Positions 9,595 to 19,102 are shown, numbered from the stretch's first letter. The stretch: 58,439 nt of DNA from Burkholderiaceae bacterium (GCA_947450605.1 CANFWB010000007.1:1-58439); one strand, 5' to 3'. Translations and numbers: made by a program. The notes: generated by a model not told the origin, from the sequence alone.

Positions 9595-11424
9595 ATGATA
9601 TTGCTGGATGACGCCCAAAGTACCGGGGCTAAACCCAGTAGCAGGCTGTACCAGCAAGCACTCCGCCGCTGGTCAGTCTATGAGGCCTCTAGGCCTTCAG
9701 AGACTATTGCCGCAGTAGATCAATGCCTTCAAGAGATCGATGAAGCGCTTACTAGTGGCTTGTTCGTGGTGGCAGCATTTGCTTATGAGTTGGGTCAATA
9801 CATTCACAAGCTAGATAAGCGAATGCATCTAGCGGAAAAGCGTCAACACCCCCTAATTCAAGCGTGGTCTTTTAAAGACTACAAAAGTTTAAGCAAGGAT
9901 CAGGTGGATACATTCATTCAGAGTGGCGTACGCGCGCTTCAGCCTGAAACCCAACTAGCCGGTGTAGCTCACCTTCAATTTTCTGTAGATGAGGCGCAGT
10001 TCACCTCGGATATCAAGACTATTCAAGAGTACATTCGTAATGGTGACACCTATCAAATTAATCATACCTTTCGCATTACAGGCGAGACCTATGGTGACCC
10101 ACTGGCCCTATATTCAAGGCTAAGAGATCGCCAACCAGGCAGGTTTGGGGCATTCATTGCACAGGACTCTCGCTTTATCCTGTCGCAATCCCCTGAATTA
10201 TTTATCCAGCGGCAAGGCAATACTTTAAAAGCGATGCCCATGAAAGGGACAGCCAGTGCACTGAACGATTCAGCGGATCACTTATCAAAAGATGCAAAGA
10301 ATCAGGCTGAAAATGTCATGATCGTTGACTTGTTGCGCAACGATCTGAGCCGCCTTGCACTGCCTGGCACTGTAATGGTCCCGCAATTATTTGAAGTGGC
10401 CAGGCATGGCGATGTGCTACAGATGACTTCGACTATCCAGGCCGAGGTAAAACCAAACATTCAACTGCGGGATGTACTCTACGCAGTCTTTCCGTGTGGT
10501 TCGGTTACTGGCGCCCCGAAAAAAAGAAGCATGGAAATTATCCAGGAGCTAGAAGTAGAAGATCGTGCCTACTACTGCGGCGCCCTCGGCTGGCTGGATC
10601 CTAGCGGTGATTTTGCATTCAGTGTACCGATCCGCACCATTGAAATTGATCACAATTTAGAGACGAATGCGTCGCCATTTACCCTGGGCGTAGGCGCTGG
10701 CATCACAATTGATTCGGAAGCTAAACAAGAGTGGGAGGAGTGTCGTATCAAAGCCGCTTTCTTGAGTGAGCTGCCTAGCGAAATCGGTTTGTTTGAAACA
10801 ATCCTGGTACGAAAATCAAGACCCGAACATATCGAACTCCATATGGATCGTTTAGCGCATTCGGCAAAGGCGCTAGGAATTCCCTGTTACTTGGTAGATA
10901 TTAAAAAAGTCATAGGTGATGCCTGCGATACGTGTGACATCAATACAGAATATCGATTGCGCTTAGATCTCGATTCTGCTGGGCATATTAGCTGTAAGCT
11001 AGCTCCTTTGAGCCCACTTCCCGGTCCAGTCAAAATATTTTGGGCCAGCGATATTCTTCCTGATCCAACTCATGCAGTCCTTTACTCTGGTAGCGTGTTA
11101 CTAAGACATAAAGTGAATACTCGGCACCTCTATGACCAGGCCTGGAAATTGGCTGAGGGACTGGGTGGATTTGATGCTCTCTTTGTTAATGAACAAGGAT
11201 TTGTTACGGAGGGTGGTAGGAGTAGTATTTTCATCAAGTCTGGCGATCGTTGGCTTACACCACCCCTTACGGCAGGCCTTCTTCCTGGGGTCATGAGATC
11301 GATCATATTGAATGATCCAAAATGGAATGCCCATGAGGCCAACCTCAGCATTGATGCGATTCGTCATGCTGAAGAGATTATGCTTAGCAATGCATTACGC
11401 GGCCTCGTCCCCGCCTATTTTTAG
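9595..11424 (+). CDS. pabB: Aminodeoxychorismate synthase component I fused to aminodeoxychorismate lyase
   Basis: A 609-residue two-domain folate-pathway enzyme. Residues 1 to about 395 are a PabB chorismate-binding domain, seen in PMKGTAS, ENVMIVDLLRNDLSR, FPCGSVTGAPKKRSMEII, FSVPIRTIEI and GAGITIDS. After a short joint, residues from about 400 (LFETILVRK) form a class IV PLP domain of the PabC/branched-chain aminotransferase fold; the PLP lysine is probably in LLRHKVNTRH, and the end contains EGGRSSIF and LTAGLLPGVMR. The fusion would turn chorismate and ammonia from a separate PabA into p-aminobenzoate. PabB-PabC fusions are known in betaproteobacteria. Confidence 0.92.
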   Translation: MILLDDAQSTGAKPSSRLYQQALRRWSVYEASRPSETIAAVDQCLQEIDEALTSGLFVVAAFAYELGQYIHKLDKRMHLAEKRQHPLIQAWSFKDYKSLSKDQVDTFIQSGVRALQPETQLAGVAHLQFSVDEAQFTSDIKTIQEYIRNGDTYQINHTFRITGETYGDPLALYSRLRDRQPGRFGAFIAQDSRFILSQSPELFIQRQGNTLKAMPMKGTASALNDSADHLSKDAKNQAENVMIVDLLRNDLSRLALPGTVMVPQLFEVARHGDVLQMTSTIQAEVKPNIQLRDVLYAVFPCGSVTGAPKKRSMEIIQELEVEDRAYYCGALGWLDPSGDFAFSVPIRTIEIDHNLETNASPFTLGVGAGITIDSEAKQEWEECRIKAAFLSELPSEIGLFETILVRKSRPEHIELHMDRLAHSAKALGIPCYLVDIKKVIGDACDTCDINTEYRLRLDLDSAGHISCKLAPLSPLPGPVKIFWASDILPDPTHAVLYSGSVLLRHKVNTRHLYDQAWKLAEGLGGFDALFVNEQGFVTEGGRSSIFIKSGDRWLTPPLTAGLLPGVMRSIILNDPKWNAHEANLSIDAIRHAEEIMLSNALRGLVPAYF

Positions 11425-11433
11425 AAAGTCAAA

Positions 11434-11994
11434 ATGAAGTTTTGCTCGCATTGCGCTTCGCCTATTACCATGAAGATCCCCGCGGATGATTCACGGGAGC
11501 GTCATGTCTGCGAGTCTTGCGGTGTGGTTCACTACTTCAACCCACGTAATGTAGTTGGTAGCATCCCCGTATTTGAGGGTCAAATTCTGTTATGTCGACG
11601 TGCAATCGCACCACGACATGGTTACTGGACCTTGCCAGCTGGATTTATGGAGCTCGGTGAAAGTACTGGCGCTGGAGCAGCTCGAGAAACGCAAGAAGAA
11701 GCTGGTGCAATTGTTGATATTGGCCCACTCTACTCCCTGCTGAATGTTCCCCATGCTGAACAGGTCCATCTCTTTTACTTGGCCAATATGACTTCTGCTG
11801 AATTTCATGCTGGTGAAGAAAGTTTGGAAGTTGCTCTTTTTCATGAGCGAGATATCCCCTGGAGTGAAATTGCCTTTCCTACGGTAAAGCAGACACTAGA
11901 GTGGTACTTTGCGGATCGTGCTGCAGGGATTTTTGATGATGAGAATGAATTTAATGTTCGCAGCAGAGACATTCTTCCGTCAGAAAAGATCTAG
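11434..11994 (+). CDS. Nudix hydrolase with N-terminal zinc ribbon
   Basis: A 186-residue Nudix protein. CSHC (from residue 4) and CESC (near 27-30) form a four-cysteine zinc ribbon like that of NudC-type NADH pyrophosphatases. The Nudix box is complete: GFMELGES followed by RETQEEAGA, matching GX5EX7REUXEEXGU. It lacks the SQPWPFPxS motif of true NudC, so an NADH substrate is not supported. Likely cytoplasmic housecleaning of a nucleoside diphosphate derivative; substrate unknown. It sits nine bases after the pabB fusion. Confidence 0.88.
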   Translation: MKFCSHCASPITMKIPADDSRERHVCESCGVVHYFNPRNVVGSIPVFEGQILLCRRAIAPRHGYWTLPAGFMELGESTGAGAARETQEEAGAIVDIGPLYSLLNVPHAEQVHLFYLANMTSAEFHAGEESLEVALFHERDIPWSEIAFPTVKQTLEWYFADRAAGIFDDENEFNVRSRDILPSEKI

Positions 11995-12007
11995 GCATTA
12001 AAGACGC

Positions 12008-12745
12008 ATGAGCAATATCCAATGGCTGGGGGCGCAAGATGAATTTCCGAACCCCATGCACTGCCAAGACCCTGACCCCAGCGTTCCAGGCTTAATTGCA
12101 GTAAGCGATCGCATTTACCCTGGTCAGCTATCTCGCGCATACCAAATGGGGATATTTCCATGGTATTCAGATAACCAACCCGTTCTCTGGTGGTCACCCA
12201 ACCCTCGGATGGTATTAAAGCCTGTCAACTTTAAATGCCATGACTCCCTCAAGAAAACCATTCGGCATTTTTTATCAGATCCCCAGAAGGAAATCCTGGT
12301 GGATGAAGATTTTGGTGCGGTAGTTCGCTCCTGCGCCACCACCAGAAGAAAAGATCAAGATGGTACTTGGATCACCCATGAAATCATGGATGCATATACC
12401 CATTTACATGAGCAAGGTCATGCACATAGTATTGCCGTAAAGGATGATGGACGCATCGTTGGCGGACTCTATTGCGTTGCGTTTGGCGGCATGGTTTTTG
12501 GTGAATCCATGTTCAGCCATCAAACAGACGCCTCCAAAATTGCCTTAGCCACTCTTGCCGCCTGGTGTGATCAACATCAAGTTGAAATGATTGATTGCCA
12601 GCAAGAGACTGCACACCTTGATTCTCTTGGGGCGGCACCCATTTCTCGCGATGAATTTTTAACCCATCTGCAGATTGCCCTAAAGCAAACTAATATAGAG
12701 ATTCCCTGGAAACTGAATAAAGAGATTTTGCGTCACTGGCTATGA
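12008..12745 (+). CDS. aat: Leucyl/phenylalanyl-tRNA--protein transferase
   Basis: A 245-residue Aat that adds Leu or Phe from aminoacyl-tRNA to proteins with N-terminal Arg or Lys, tagging them for ClpS/ClpAP. Family motifs are visible: [80 protein letters not shown] and the C-terminal [15 protein letters not shown]. Its stop overlaps the start of the next transferase gene by four bases, so both N-degron enzymes are made from one coupled message. Confidence 0.97.
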   Translation: MSNIQWLGAQDEFPNPMHCQDPDPSVPGLIAVSDRIYPGQLSRAYQMGIFPWYSDNQPVLWWSPNPRMVLKPVNFKCHDSLKKTIRHFLSDPQKEILVDEDFGAVVRSCATTRRKDQDGTWITHEIMDAYTHLHEQGHAHSIAVKDDGRIVGGLYCVAFGGMVFGESMFSHQTDASKIALATLAAWCDQHQVEMIDCQQETAHLDSLGAAPISRDEFLTHLQIALKQTNIEIPWKLNKEILRHWL

Positions 12746-13488
12746 CTCAACTAAAAGAACTTCCGCTCACTGCACTGCAGTTTTATGCAACGGCACCCTA
12801 CCCATGTAGCTATCTGCCTGGCAAGACTGCTCGCTCACAAGTTGCAACACCCTCACATTTAATTCATGCAGATTTATATGGTGAGTTAGTCAATGCTGGA
12901 TTTCGTCGCAGTGGTTTATACACCTATCGACCCTACTGTGACGAATGCAATGCTTGCACAGCAACGCGCATTCCGGTGAAGCAGTTTCAACCCAACCGTA
13001 GCCAGCGACGCTCCTGGAAAAAACATGCTGAGCTAGAGATCCGCGTCCTTAATCTCGGCTATCAAGAAGAGCACTACCAACTGTATCAACGCTACCAAAA
13101 TGAGCGACATGCTGGCAGCGTTATGGATCAAGATAATCAAGATCAATACATGCAGTTTTTATTACAAAGTCGGGTCAACTCCAGAATTGTGGAGTTTCGT
13201 GATGGCCCTCGTGACCCCAAACCAGGTTGCCTGCGCATGGTCAGCATGATTGATATCTTGGATCAAGGCATCTCTTCGGTCTACACCTTCTTTGATACGG
13301 ATAGCAGCTCGGCGAGCTATGGAAGTTATAGCATTCTGTGGCAAATTCAACAGGCCTTAGAACTCGACCTTCCTTATCTCTACTTGGGTTACTACATTGA
13401 GAATAGCGAAAAAATGGCCTATAAGGCCAAGTTTCAGCCCATTGAAGGTTTGATTGATGATCACTGGCAACCCATCATTGGGCCATAA
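12742..13488 (+). CDS. bpt: Aspartate/glutamate leucyltransferase
   Basis: A 248-residue member of the bacterial ATE-like family (Bpt), which transfers Leu to proteins with N-terminal Asp or Glu and so feeds them into the N-degron route. The N-terminal domain shows [40 protein letters not shown] (Cys cluster) and [10 protein letters not shown]. The C-terminal GNAT-like domain shows [10 protein letters not shown] and [24 protein letters not shown]. The size fits Bpt rather than the much larger eukaryotic ATE1. pyrD follows nine bases after the stop. Confidence 0.96.
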   Translation: MTQLKELPLTALQFYATAPYPCSYLPGKTARSQVATPSHLIHADLYGELVNAGFRRSGLYTYRPYCDECNACTATRIPVKQFQPNRSQRRSWKKHAELEIRVLNLGYQEEHYQLYQRYQNERHAGSVMDQDNQDQYMQFLLQSRVNSRIVEFRDGPRDPKPGCLRMVSMIDILDQGISSVYTFFDTDSSSASYGSYSILWQIQQALELDLPYLYLGYYIENSEKMAYKAKFQPIEGLIDDHWQPIIGP

Positions 13489-13497
13489 TAACTACCC

Positions 13498-14529
13498 ATG
13501 ATCGATAGCTACCCTCTCCTGCGCCCCTGGCTGTTCTCCCTAGACCCAGAGCAAGCTCACAATTTCACGCTGAGTAATTTAGATCGCGCTGAGCGCTGGG
13601 GACTATTGCAGCACTTGGTTAAGAAGCCCGCTCCAGATCCACGCATGCTTTGCGGCATCACCTTTCCCAATCCAGTTGGTCTAGCTGCCGGCTTAGATAA
13701 AGACGGCAAGCATATTGATGCGCTTGGCGCCTTAGGTTTTGGTTTTTTGGAAATTGGTACGGTTACACCAAAACCCCAACCGGGTAATCCTAAGCCGAGA
13801 ATGTTTCGGCTACCAGCTGCCCAAGCCATTATTAATCGCATGGGCTTTAATAATGATGGCGTTGACGCTTGCGTAAAGCGTGTTCGCAATTCTGCTTATT
13901 GGCAAAACGGTGGTATCGTTGGTTTAAATATTGGTAAGAACGCAAGCACACCAATTGAGAATGCAGCCAGTGACTACGTGATTGCAATGGAGGCAGTCTA
14001 TGAGGTCGCCTCTTACATTACAGTCAATATCTCATCACCTAATACTCAGAATTTGCGCGCACTCCAAGGAGAGGAGATGCTCCGCTCCTTGCTGGGCTCC
14101 CTGCATTTAGCTCGTGCAGCACTTAGTGACCAATATGGTGTACGCAAACCACTCTTTTTAAAGATAGCTCCAGACCTAGATCACAATGACATCAAACTGA
14201 TTGCTGATCTCTTAATGGAATTTGGTATCGATGCCATCATCGCCACCAACACCACGATTGCACGTGACGCTGTTCAAGATCTTGAGTTTGGGCAAGAAGC
14301 AGGCGGCCTCTCTGGTGCACCAGTGCGACTCTCCTCCACTCAGGTAGTCCGCAGCCTTAAAGAAAATTTGGGTAATGCAATCCCGATTATTGGTGTTGGC
14401 GGCATCCTATCTGGTAAAGATGCCCAGGAGAAAATAGCTGCTGGTGCTAGCTTAGTTCAGCTTTATAGCGGACTTATTTATCGCGGCCCCAAACTCATTG
14501 CTGAGTGTGCATCTGCCTTGCGGGAATAA
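13498..14529 (+). CDS. pyrD: Dihydroorotate dehydrogenase (quinone)
   Basis: Class 2 dihydroorotate dehydrogenase (343 aa), the membrane-associated, quinone-linked fourth step of pyrimidine synthesis. The N-terminal helix [23 protein letters not shown] is the class 2 quinone-binding extension. [35 protein letters not shown] and NRMGFNN bind FMN. The catalytic Ser is in [18 protein letters not shown] and IPIIGVGGI are the C-terminal phosphate-binding elements. An 81-bp gap with a promoter and inverted repeats separates it from the IclR gene. Confidence 0.97.
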   Translation: MIDSYPLLRPWLFSLDPEQAHNFTLSNLDRAERWGLLQHLVKKPAPDPRMLCGITFPNPVGLAAGLDKDGKHIDALGALGFGFLEIGTVTPKPQPGNPKPRMFRLPAAQAIINRMGFNNDGVDACVKRVRNSAYWQNGGIVGLNIGKNASTPIENAASDYVIAMEAVYEVASYITVNISSPNTQNLRALQGEEMLRSLLGSLHLARAALSDQYGVRKPLFLKIAPDLDHNDIKLIADLLMEFGIDAIIATNTTIARDAVQDLEFGQEAGGLSGAPVRLSSTQVVRSLKENLGNAIPIIGVGGILSGKDAQEKIAAGASLVQLYSGLIYRGPKLIAECASALRE

Positions 14530-14569
14530 CTCAGCCCCAACAATTCTTTGCAGCATTGAAATAGCGTTT

Positions 14570-14606
14570 CATATTGTGCAATTTATCAATTAATCGATAC
14601 AATATG
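14570..14606 (+). promoter_or_regulatory. iclR promoter with long inverted repeat; possible leaderless start
   Basis: CATATTGT (14570-14577) and ACAATATG (14599-14606) form a perfect inverted repeat with a 21-bp spacer. They overlap a likely promoter: TTGTGC (14574-14579), 18 bp, TACAAT (14598-14603). Transcription from this -10 would start at about 14610-14611, on the ATG itself, so the message would have almost no leader; no Shine-Dalgarno is seen. The repeat is a natural place for autoregulation by the IclR product. Confidence 0.5.
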
Positions 14607-14610
14607 AGCT

Positions 14611-15429
14611 ATGACGACAGGTAAGCCGATTAAAGTGCCTAAAACTCCGGGTGAAGCGGGTAAAACCGCTATCCAAGTAGTTGAACGCATGATGAATTTA
14701 CTTGATGCCCTCGCTATTCATGAAGAATCGAGCAGCCTAAAGAATCTAGCCGAGCAAACTGATCTACACCCTTCTACAGCGCATCGCATTCTCAATGACT
14801 TGGTGGCGTGTCGTTTGGTAGAGCGTGGGGATGGAGGCACATATCGACTTGGCCTTAAGTTACTTGAGCTCGGCAACTTAGTAAAAGCACGTTTATCTGT
14901 TCGTGAAGCAGCGCAAGCACCAATGCGTGCATTGCATAAGCTCACTGGCGAAACAATCAATCTTTCCGTTCGTCAAGGCGATGAAATCGTCTACATTGAC
15001 CGCGCTTACAGCGAGCGATCCGGCATGCAGGTAGTTCGAGCTATTGGTGGTCGTGCCCCCCTCCACTTAACTTCAGTGGGCAAGCTATTTTTAGCGAGCG
15101 ATGATCCAAGTCAAGTTCGCGCCTATGTCACTCGCACCGGCTTGGCTGGTCATACCAGAAATAGCATTACGGAATTGGGAAGACTAGACTCCGAACTAAA
15201 TCAAGTGCGCCAATTAGGTCATGCTCGTGACAACGAGGAGTTGGAGTTAGGTGTTAGCTGTGTGGCAGCGGAAATCTATGATGACAGCGGAAAATTAGTA
15301 GCAGGCCTTTCCTTGAGCTCTCCTACCGATCGCATCCAGACAGAATGGTTGCGCTTACTACAAGATACCGCACTGCAAATCTCTAAAGGTATGGGCTATA
15401 AACCCAAATCAGTAGAACCCCATTCGTAG
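14611..15429 (+). CDS. IclR-family transcriptional regulator
   Basis: A 272-residue IclR regulator. The winged helix-turn-helix (about residues 15-80) contains AIQVVERMMNLLDALA and LHPSTAHRILNDLVACRLVERGDGGTYRLG. The effector domain follows, with ELELGVSCVAAEIYD and AGLSLSSP typical of the ligand pocket. About 18 residues precede the DNA-binding domain. No obvious target operon is adjacent (pyrD upstream is housekeeping and pbpG converges), so the regulon is unknown. Its promoter carries an inverted repeat that may be an autoregulatory site. Confidence 0.93.
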   Translation: MTTGKPIKVPKTPGEAGKTAIQVVERMMNLLDALAIHEESSSLKNLAEQTDLHPSTAHRILNDLVACRLVERGDGGTYRLGLKLLELGNLVKARLSVREAAQAPMRALHKLTGETINLSVRQGDEIVYIDRAYSERSGMQVVRAIGGRAPLHLTSVGKLFLASDDPSQVRAYVTRTGLAGHTRNSITELGRLDSELNQVRQLGHARDNEELELGVSCVAAEIYDDSGKLVAGLSLSSPTDRIQTEWLRLLQDTALQISKGMGYKPKSVEPHS

Positions 15430-15450
15430 TGCGTAATGCCGCAGTATCAC

Positions 15451-16491
15451 TTACATTAAGCGACGAATAGCTTGAGGCTCTCCAGAAGGCATACGCTCAT
15501 ACCAATCCTTTACCCTCACAGCATCCGCAAAACGCGATTGCGTACCAACAGAGTCCAGGAAGACCAATAGCAAGGGTGTGTTATTCACTCTGGCCTGCAT
15601 TACCAAGCACTTACCCGCGGCATTAATGAATCCTGTTTTTTGCAGACCGATATTCATATCACCAGCACGAACTAGACGATTGGTGTTCAAGAATTTCTGT
15701 GGCCGCTTCGCAATCACCATTGTCAGATCTGGCCAAGTAGAAAACTCACGAATCATTTTGTATTGATAAGCTGCACTGAGCATCCGCGTTAGATCTTCAG
15801 CTGATGCTACGTTCTCGCTCATCAGGCCAGTAGGATCTGCGAAATGCGAATGGGTCATTCCAATTTCTCGTGCTTTGCGATTCATGGCATCCACAAATGC
15901 CGTAACGCCTCCTGGATAATTTCTACCAAGGGTATAGGCAGCACGGTTTTCAGAAGACATCAGGGCTAGTAACAAAGCCTCCTCTCTCGTCAATGTCGTT
16001 CCCCCAGCAAGACGAGAGCTACGATAAATATGAACATCATCCGCATTAATCACGATGGTGTCATCGAGAGGCAATTTAGAGTCGAGCACCACCATTGCAG
16101 TCATTAGTTTAGTAATAGAAGCAATCGGCAGACTGACTGAAGAATTTTTCTCAAAATAAACTTCTTTGGTATCTTGATTAACCACCATAGCCACGCTGGA
16201 CTTCAGACTGAGGTCGTCATGTTGACCGCGCAAACCTAAAGCGGTTGCGAAAGAAGGTCTTGCCGCTACAACTGGCTCGCTAGTGCGAGTAACAGTAGTG
16301 CGGACAGTTTTGGGTTTCTTGGAAGACTTTGCCGTCTTCTTGACCTCTAATTTAACTAGCGTCTTTGCTGACGCCTTAGTCGACTTAGTAGTTTGAGAAT
16401 CTTTATTGGCTGCACTTGCCTGAAAAGAAGTGGTAGCGCCAAATGACACAAGGCTAACGACCACTATGAGCCAAAATTGATTCAAATGCAT
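15451..16491 (-). CDS. pbpG: D-alanyl-D-alanine endopeptidase (PBP7-like)
   Basis: A 346-residue serine peptidase of the S11 family, exported by a signal peptide (residues 1-28) and acting on peptidoglycan cross-links. The active-site triad is intact: SITK at 125-128, SEN at 180-182 and KTG at 285-287. A stretch rich in Lys, Thr and Ser (about 30-75) separates the signal peptide from the catalytic domain and is probably a flexible linker. It lacks the C-terminal amphipathic anchor domain of DacA-type carboxypeptidases, which favours PbpG. Confidence 0.88.
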   Translation of the reverse strand: MHLNQFWLIVVVSLVSFGATTSFQASAANKDSQTTKSTKASAKTLVKLEVKKTAKSSKKPKTVRTTVTRTSEPVVAARPSFATALGLRGQHDDLSLKSSVAMVVNQDTKEVYFEKNSSVSLPIASITKLMTAMVVLDSKLPLDDTIVINADDVHIYRSSRLAGGTTLTREEALLLALMSSENRAAYTLGRNYPGGVTAFVDAMNRKAREIGMTHSHFADPTGLMSENVASAEDLTRMLSAAYQYKMIREFSTWPDLTMVIAKRPQKFLNTNRLVRAGDMNIGLQKTGFINAAGKCLVMQARVNNTPLLLVFLDSVGTQSRFADAVRVKDWYERMPSGEPQAIRRLM

Positions 16492-16559
16492 CCCCTATTA
16501 CCTTCCAAAACTTTTAACATACAGAATGATAAATAACTTTTGCCCCATCAGCCAAAAAC

Positions 16560-17447
16560 TCATTCGGCAATCGTGGCAACTGAGTTTAGTTGACGCGCAT
16601 TAACCAATACAACTCCAGTCATTGTTAGGGCTAAGCCGCCTGCCATTAATATGGTGAAAGGCTCGTCAAATAGAAACCAAGCCATTGCCGCCGTAGTTGG
16701 AGGCGTCAGATAGAGTAGGCTCGTTACTTTGGTTGCCGCCCCCTTACGAATCATCATGAATAGTAAGCTGATTGATCCAATCGATATTGGAAAGATGGCC
16801 CAGAGCAACGCCATAGTGACTGACGTATTCCACACCATCACTCCAGACTCAAAGTAGAACATTAAGATAAAACACAAAATAGCTGAGACGCCAAATTGAA
16901 TGGATGAGCCCGCTCGCAAATCAAATACAGGGCAAAATTTCTTTTGATAAAGAGTACCAAAGGTAATCGATAGCAATGCCGCAAACGCAAGGATGTAACT
17001 GAACAATGGGATATGTGCAAATCCAATCTTTTCAAAAACTACTAAAGCGACTCCAGCAAAGCCAAAAGCTAGACCAATCCACTGTCTGGTTGTCACTCTT
17101 TCGGAAACCCAAGCAGCTAGCCAGGCGGTCAAAATCGGTTGAAGGCCCACGATAATCGCGACCAAGCCCGCGGTCATACCCAAGCGCACTGCAAACCAAA
17201 CTCCCGCTAAATATCCAAACTGAAGCAATAGGCCCGCTATAGCGATATGCCTGATTTGCGACCAGCCTGGCCAAATAATTTTCCAAACAAGGCTCAAACA
17301 AGCCATGGCCATCAAGACCCCAGAAAAACGCCAAAACAGAAATGTTGCTGGCTCTACATAAGGCATTGCCATCCTAGCAATGACAAAACCAGTACTCCAA
17401 ATCAATACAAATACTGGGGCAATGAGGTTATCAAGCTTGAAAGTCAT
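16560..17447 (-). CDS. EamA/DMT-family transporter
   Basis: A 295-residue inner-membrane protein with about ten hydrophobic helices in two EamA repeats. LIWSTGFVIARMAMPYVEPATFLFWRF opens the first. The second contains SLLFMMIRKGAATKVTSLLYLTPPTTAAMAWFLFDEP, the usual DMT signature. Such proteins export metabolites such as amino acids, but the substrate cannot be named. It is monocistronic, flanked by pbpG (68 bp away, same strand) and by the divergent phasin gene. Confidence 0.9.
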   Translation of the reverse strand: MTFKLDNLIAPVFVLIWSTGFVIARMAMPYVEPATFLFWRFSGVLMAMACLSLVWKIIWPGWSQIRHIAIAGLLLQFGYLAGVWFAVRLGMTAGLVAIIVGLQPILTAWLAAWVSERVTTRQWIGLAFGFAGVALVVFEKIGFAHIPLFSYILAFAALLSITFGTLYQKKFCPVFDLRAGSSIQFGVSAILCFILMFYFESGVMVWNTSVTMALLWAIFPISIGSISLLFMMIRKGAATKVTSLLYLTPPTTAAMAWFLFDEPFTILMAGGLALTMTGVVLVNARQLNSVATIAE

Positions 17448-17546
17448 AAGTAACTTATTGAAATTAAGACAATTTTTTTGTAATCAATGATTTTAGGCTC
17501 TTTTACTGGTTAAGCCCCTCAATTAACTCTATCGAGGAGATAATTG

Positions 17547-17557
17547 TTGCATTGCAA
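17547..17557 (+). promoter_or_regulatory. Palindrome upstream of phasin, candidate PhaR operator
   Basis: TTGCATTGCAA, an odd palindrome about 90 bp upstream of the phasin ATG, inside the longer run TTGTTGCATTGCAATAA. TGCA-rich palindromes of this sort lie upstream of phasin genes where the repressor PhaR binds; my memory of the betaproteobacterial consensus is approximate. The same 11-mer on the other strand is at 47413-47423 and a one-base variant is at 41440-41450. Confidence 0.45.
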
Positions 17558-17648
17558 TAAATATCTAGTAAAAACGACGAAAAAAACAGTAACAAAAATT
17601 TGCTATCGAAGGCAAAATAAGTCAAGGTCAAAAGAAAAAGGGATTGAG

Positions 17649-18194
17649 ATGAACTTAACGTCAGAACAAATTGCAGCTGCCCAGAAAGCGAACTTAGAGA
17701 CCTTGAGTGGATTAACGAATCAAGCACTTCAAAGCATCGAAAAATTAGTAGAGCTCAATATGCATATTGCGAAACAGAGTTTGAGTGATAGCATGAGCAG
17801 CGCTAAAAAAGCGCTAGAGGTAAAAGACATACAACAACTACTTGCACATCAAGCTGCGGCAGTTCAGCCAATGGCAGAAAAGATTATGGCCTACAGCCGC
17901 CACCTTTATGAATTGGCACATGAAACCCAAGCGAGCTTTACCGAGTCGGCTGAAAAAGAATTTCAGGTTGGCCAAAAGAAAATTAATTCTTTGGTTGAAG
18001 ATTGGACAAAAAATGCGCCAGCTGGTTCCGATGCAGCTGTAGAGGCTATGAAACAGGCTATTGCATCTGCCACTAATGTTTTTGAGACAAGTCAAAAAGC
18101 AGTAAAGCATGCAGTTAAAGTCGCACAAAGCAATCTCAGCAAGGTGACTAACTCAACGATAACTACTGCTAGTAAGACAAGTAAAAAGAAATAG
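17649..18194 (+). CDS. Phasin family protein
   Basis: A 181-residue phasin (Phasin_2 domain), an amphipathic helical protein that coats polyhydroxyalkanoate granules. MNLTSEQIAAAQKANLETLSGLTNQALQS and ELNMHIAKQSL match the family's N-terminus, and the C-terminus is Ala/Ser/Lys rich (SKTSKKK). The start at 17649 is preceded by an AAGGGA-type site. A longer reading frame upstream is Lys/Arg rich and not family-like. A TGCA palindrome upstream suggests control by PhaR. It lies at the edge of the catabolic island. Confidence 0.93.
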   Translation: MNLTSEQIAAAQKANLETLSGLTNQALQSIEKLVELNMHIAKQSLSDSMSSAKKALEVKDIQQLLAHQAAAVQPMAEKIMAYSRHLYELAHETQASFTESAEKEFQVGQKKINSLVEDWTKNAPAGSDAAVEAMKQAIASATNVFETSQKAVKHAVKVAQSNLSKVTNSTITTASKTSKKK

Positions 18195-18217
18195 TCTGCC
18201 AATCCATTGGGAAACTC

Positions 18218-18242
18218 ATTGGCCTCAAATTTCGAGGCCAAT
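18218..18242. terminator. Bidirectional terminator between phasin and DUF4936
   Basis: ATTGGCCTC and GAGGCCAAT form a 9-bp stem with a 7-base loop, 24 bp after the phasin stop and 7 bp beyond the stop of the converging DUF4936 gene. A short T/A-rich tract follows on the plus strand. It probably ends the phasin transcript and may also end the 9-kb minus-strand operon. Confidence 0.7.
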
Positions 18243-18248
18243 TTATTA

Positions 18249-18530
18249 TCAGGCTATCGGAACAAATAACTCATTAAGACGTGGGTAAGGCAGATTCATC
18301 TCAAGAGCAAGCTGATTAAGTCTCAATTGAAATTGTGGAAGTGCATCGTCATTTAGGCTGTACACCTCCATCCAGGTCTCCCTACCAACGTCATCCTTGT
18401 TCGGTCTTTTTAATAAATCATATTTAAGTCCAGGAAACTCACTTGCCAGCTGTCCCTGTATATGTCTGACTAAGCCGGATGCGCCGGGTGATTCATCAAC
18501 CAAGAATTTATAGTAAACATAAAGATTCAC
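18249..18530 (-). CDS. DUF4936 family protein
   Basis: A 93-residue cytoplasmic protein that I assign to DUF4936, a small betaproteobacterial family of unknown function. YVYYKF at the start, the central RETWMEVYSL and the end RLNELFVPIA are the recognisable parts; the fold looks like a small ferredoxin-type alpha/beta domain, resembling dimeric barrels. Its ATG overlaps the UbiX stop by four bases, so it is coupled to UbiX and is the last gene of the operon. The position hints at a helper role for the prenyl-FMN enzymes, but this is only inference. Confidence 0.75.
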   Translation of the reverse strand: MNLYVYYKFLVDESPGASGLVRHIQGQLASEFPGLKYDLLKRPNKDDVGRETWMEVYSLNDDALPQFQLRLNQLALEMNLPYPRLNELFVPIA

Positions 18531-19102
18531 TTTTCAGCACCCATGCCATCCCAACGCTTGACCATATTATTGTCAAGATCAAATAGGTCTAAACATCTCC
18601 CTACTGTATGGTTCACCATCTCATCTAAAGTAGTTGGTCTTGCATAAAAGGCGGGGACTGGTGGCATTACGATTGCCCCATACTCAGTGACCTGAGTCAT
18701 TGAACGCAAGTGACCAGCATGGAGTGGCGTTTCCCTAACTAACAATACTAGACGGCGGCGCTCCTTCAGAATGACATCGGCTGCACGAGACACTAAGCTA
18801 CTGGTAACTCCGGTAGCAATTTCGGAAAGCGTCCGAATCGAGCAAGGCGCAATTACCATTCCCATGGTGTGAAAGGATCCAGATGATATTGAAGCTCCAA
18901 TATTTTTTGCTGAATGCACAAAATCGGCCAATGCCTCAATTTGGGTCGGCTTATAGTCAGTCTCTGCCGCCATCGTTAATTTGGCTGAGTCACTCATCAC
19001 AAGATGCGATTCAACATTCAAACCCCTTAAAGCCTCTAGAATTCGAACGCCGTAAATCGTTCCAGATGCACCGGTAATGGCGACTATTAAACGCTTTTTC
19101 AA
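18527..19102 (-). CDS. ubiX: UbiX-type flavin prenyltransferase (HmfG-like)
   Basis: A 191-residue UbiX that joins dimethylallyl phosphate to FMN to give prenylated FMN, the cofactor of UbiD decarboxylases. VAITGASGTIYGVRILEAL is the FMN-binding N-terminus. SSGSFHTMGMVIAPCSIRTLSEIATG and LLVRETPLHAGHLRSMTQVTEYGAIVMPPVPAFY are the core motifs. It sits nine bases after the UbiD gene, so it most likely supplies that enzyme. In the furan cluster of Cupriavidus basilensis the partner is called HmfG. Whether the cell has a second ubiX for ubiquinone cannot be seen here. Confidence 0.93.
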   Translation of the reverse strand: MKKRLIVAITGASGTIYGVRILEALRGLNVESHLVMSDSAKLTMAAETDYKPTQIEALADFVHSAKNIGASISSGSFHTMGMVIAPCSIRTLSEIATGVTSSLVSRAADVILKERRRLVLLVRETPLHAGHLRSMTQVTEYGAIVMPPVPAFYARPTTLDEMVNHTVGRCLDLFDLDNNMVKRWDGMGAEK

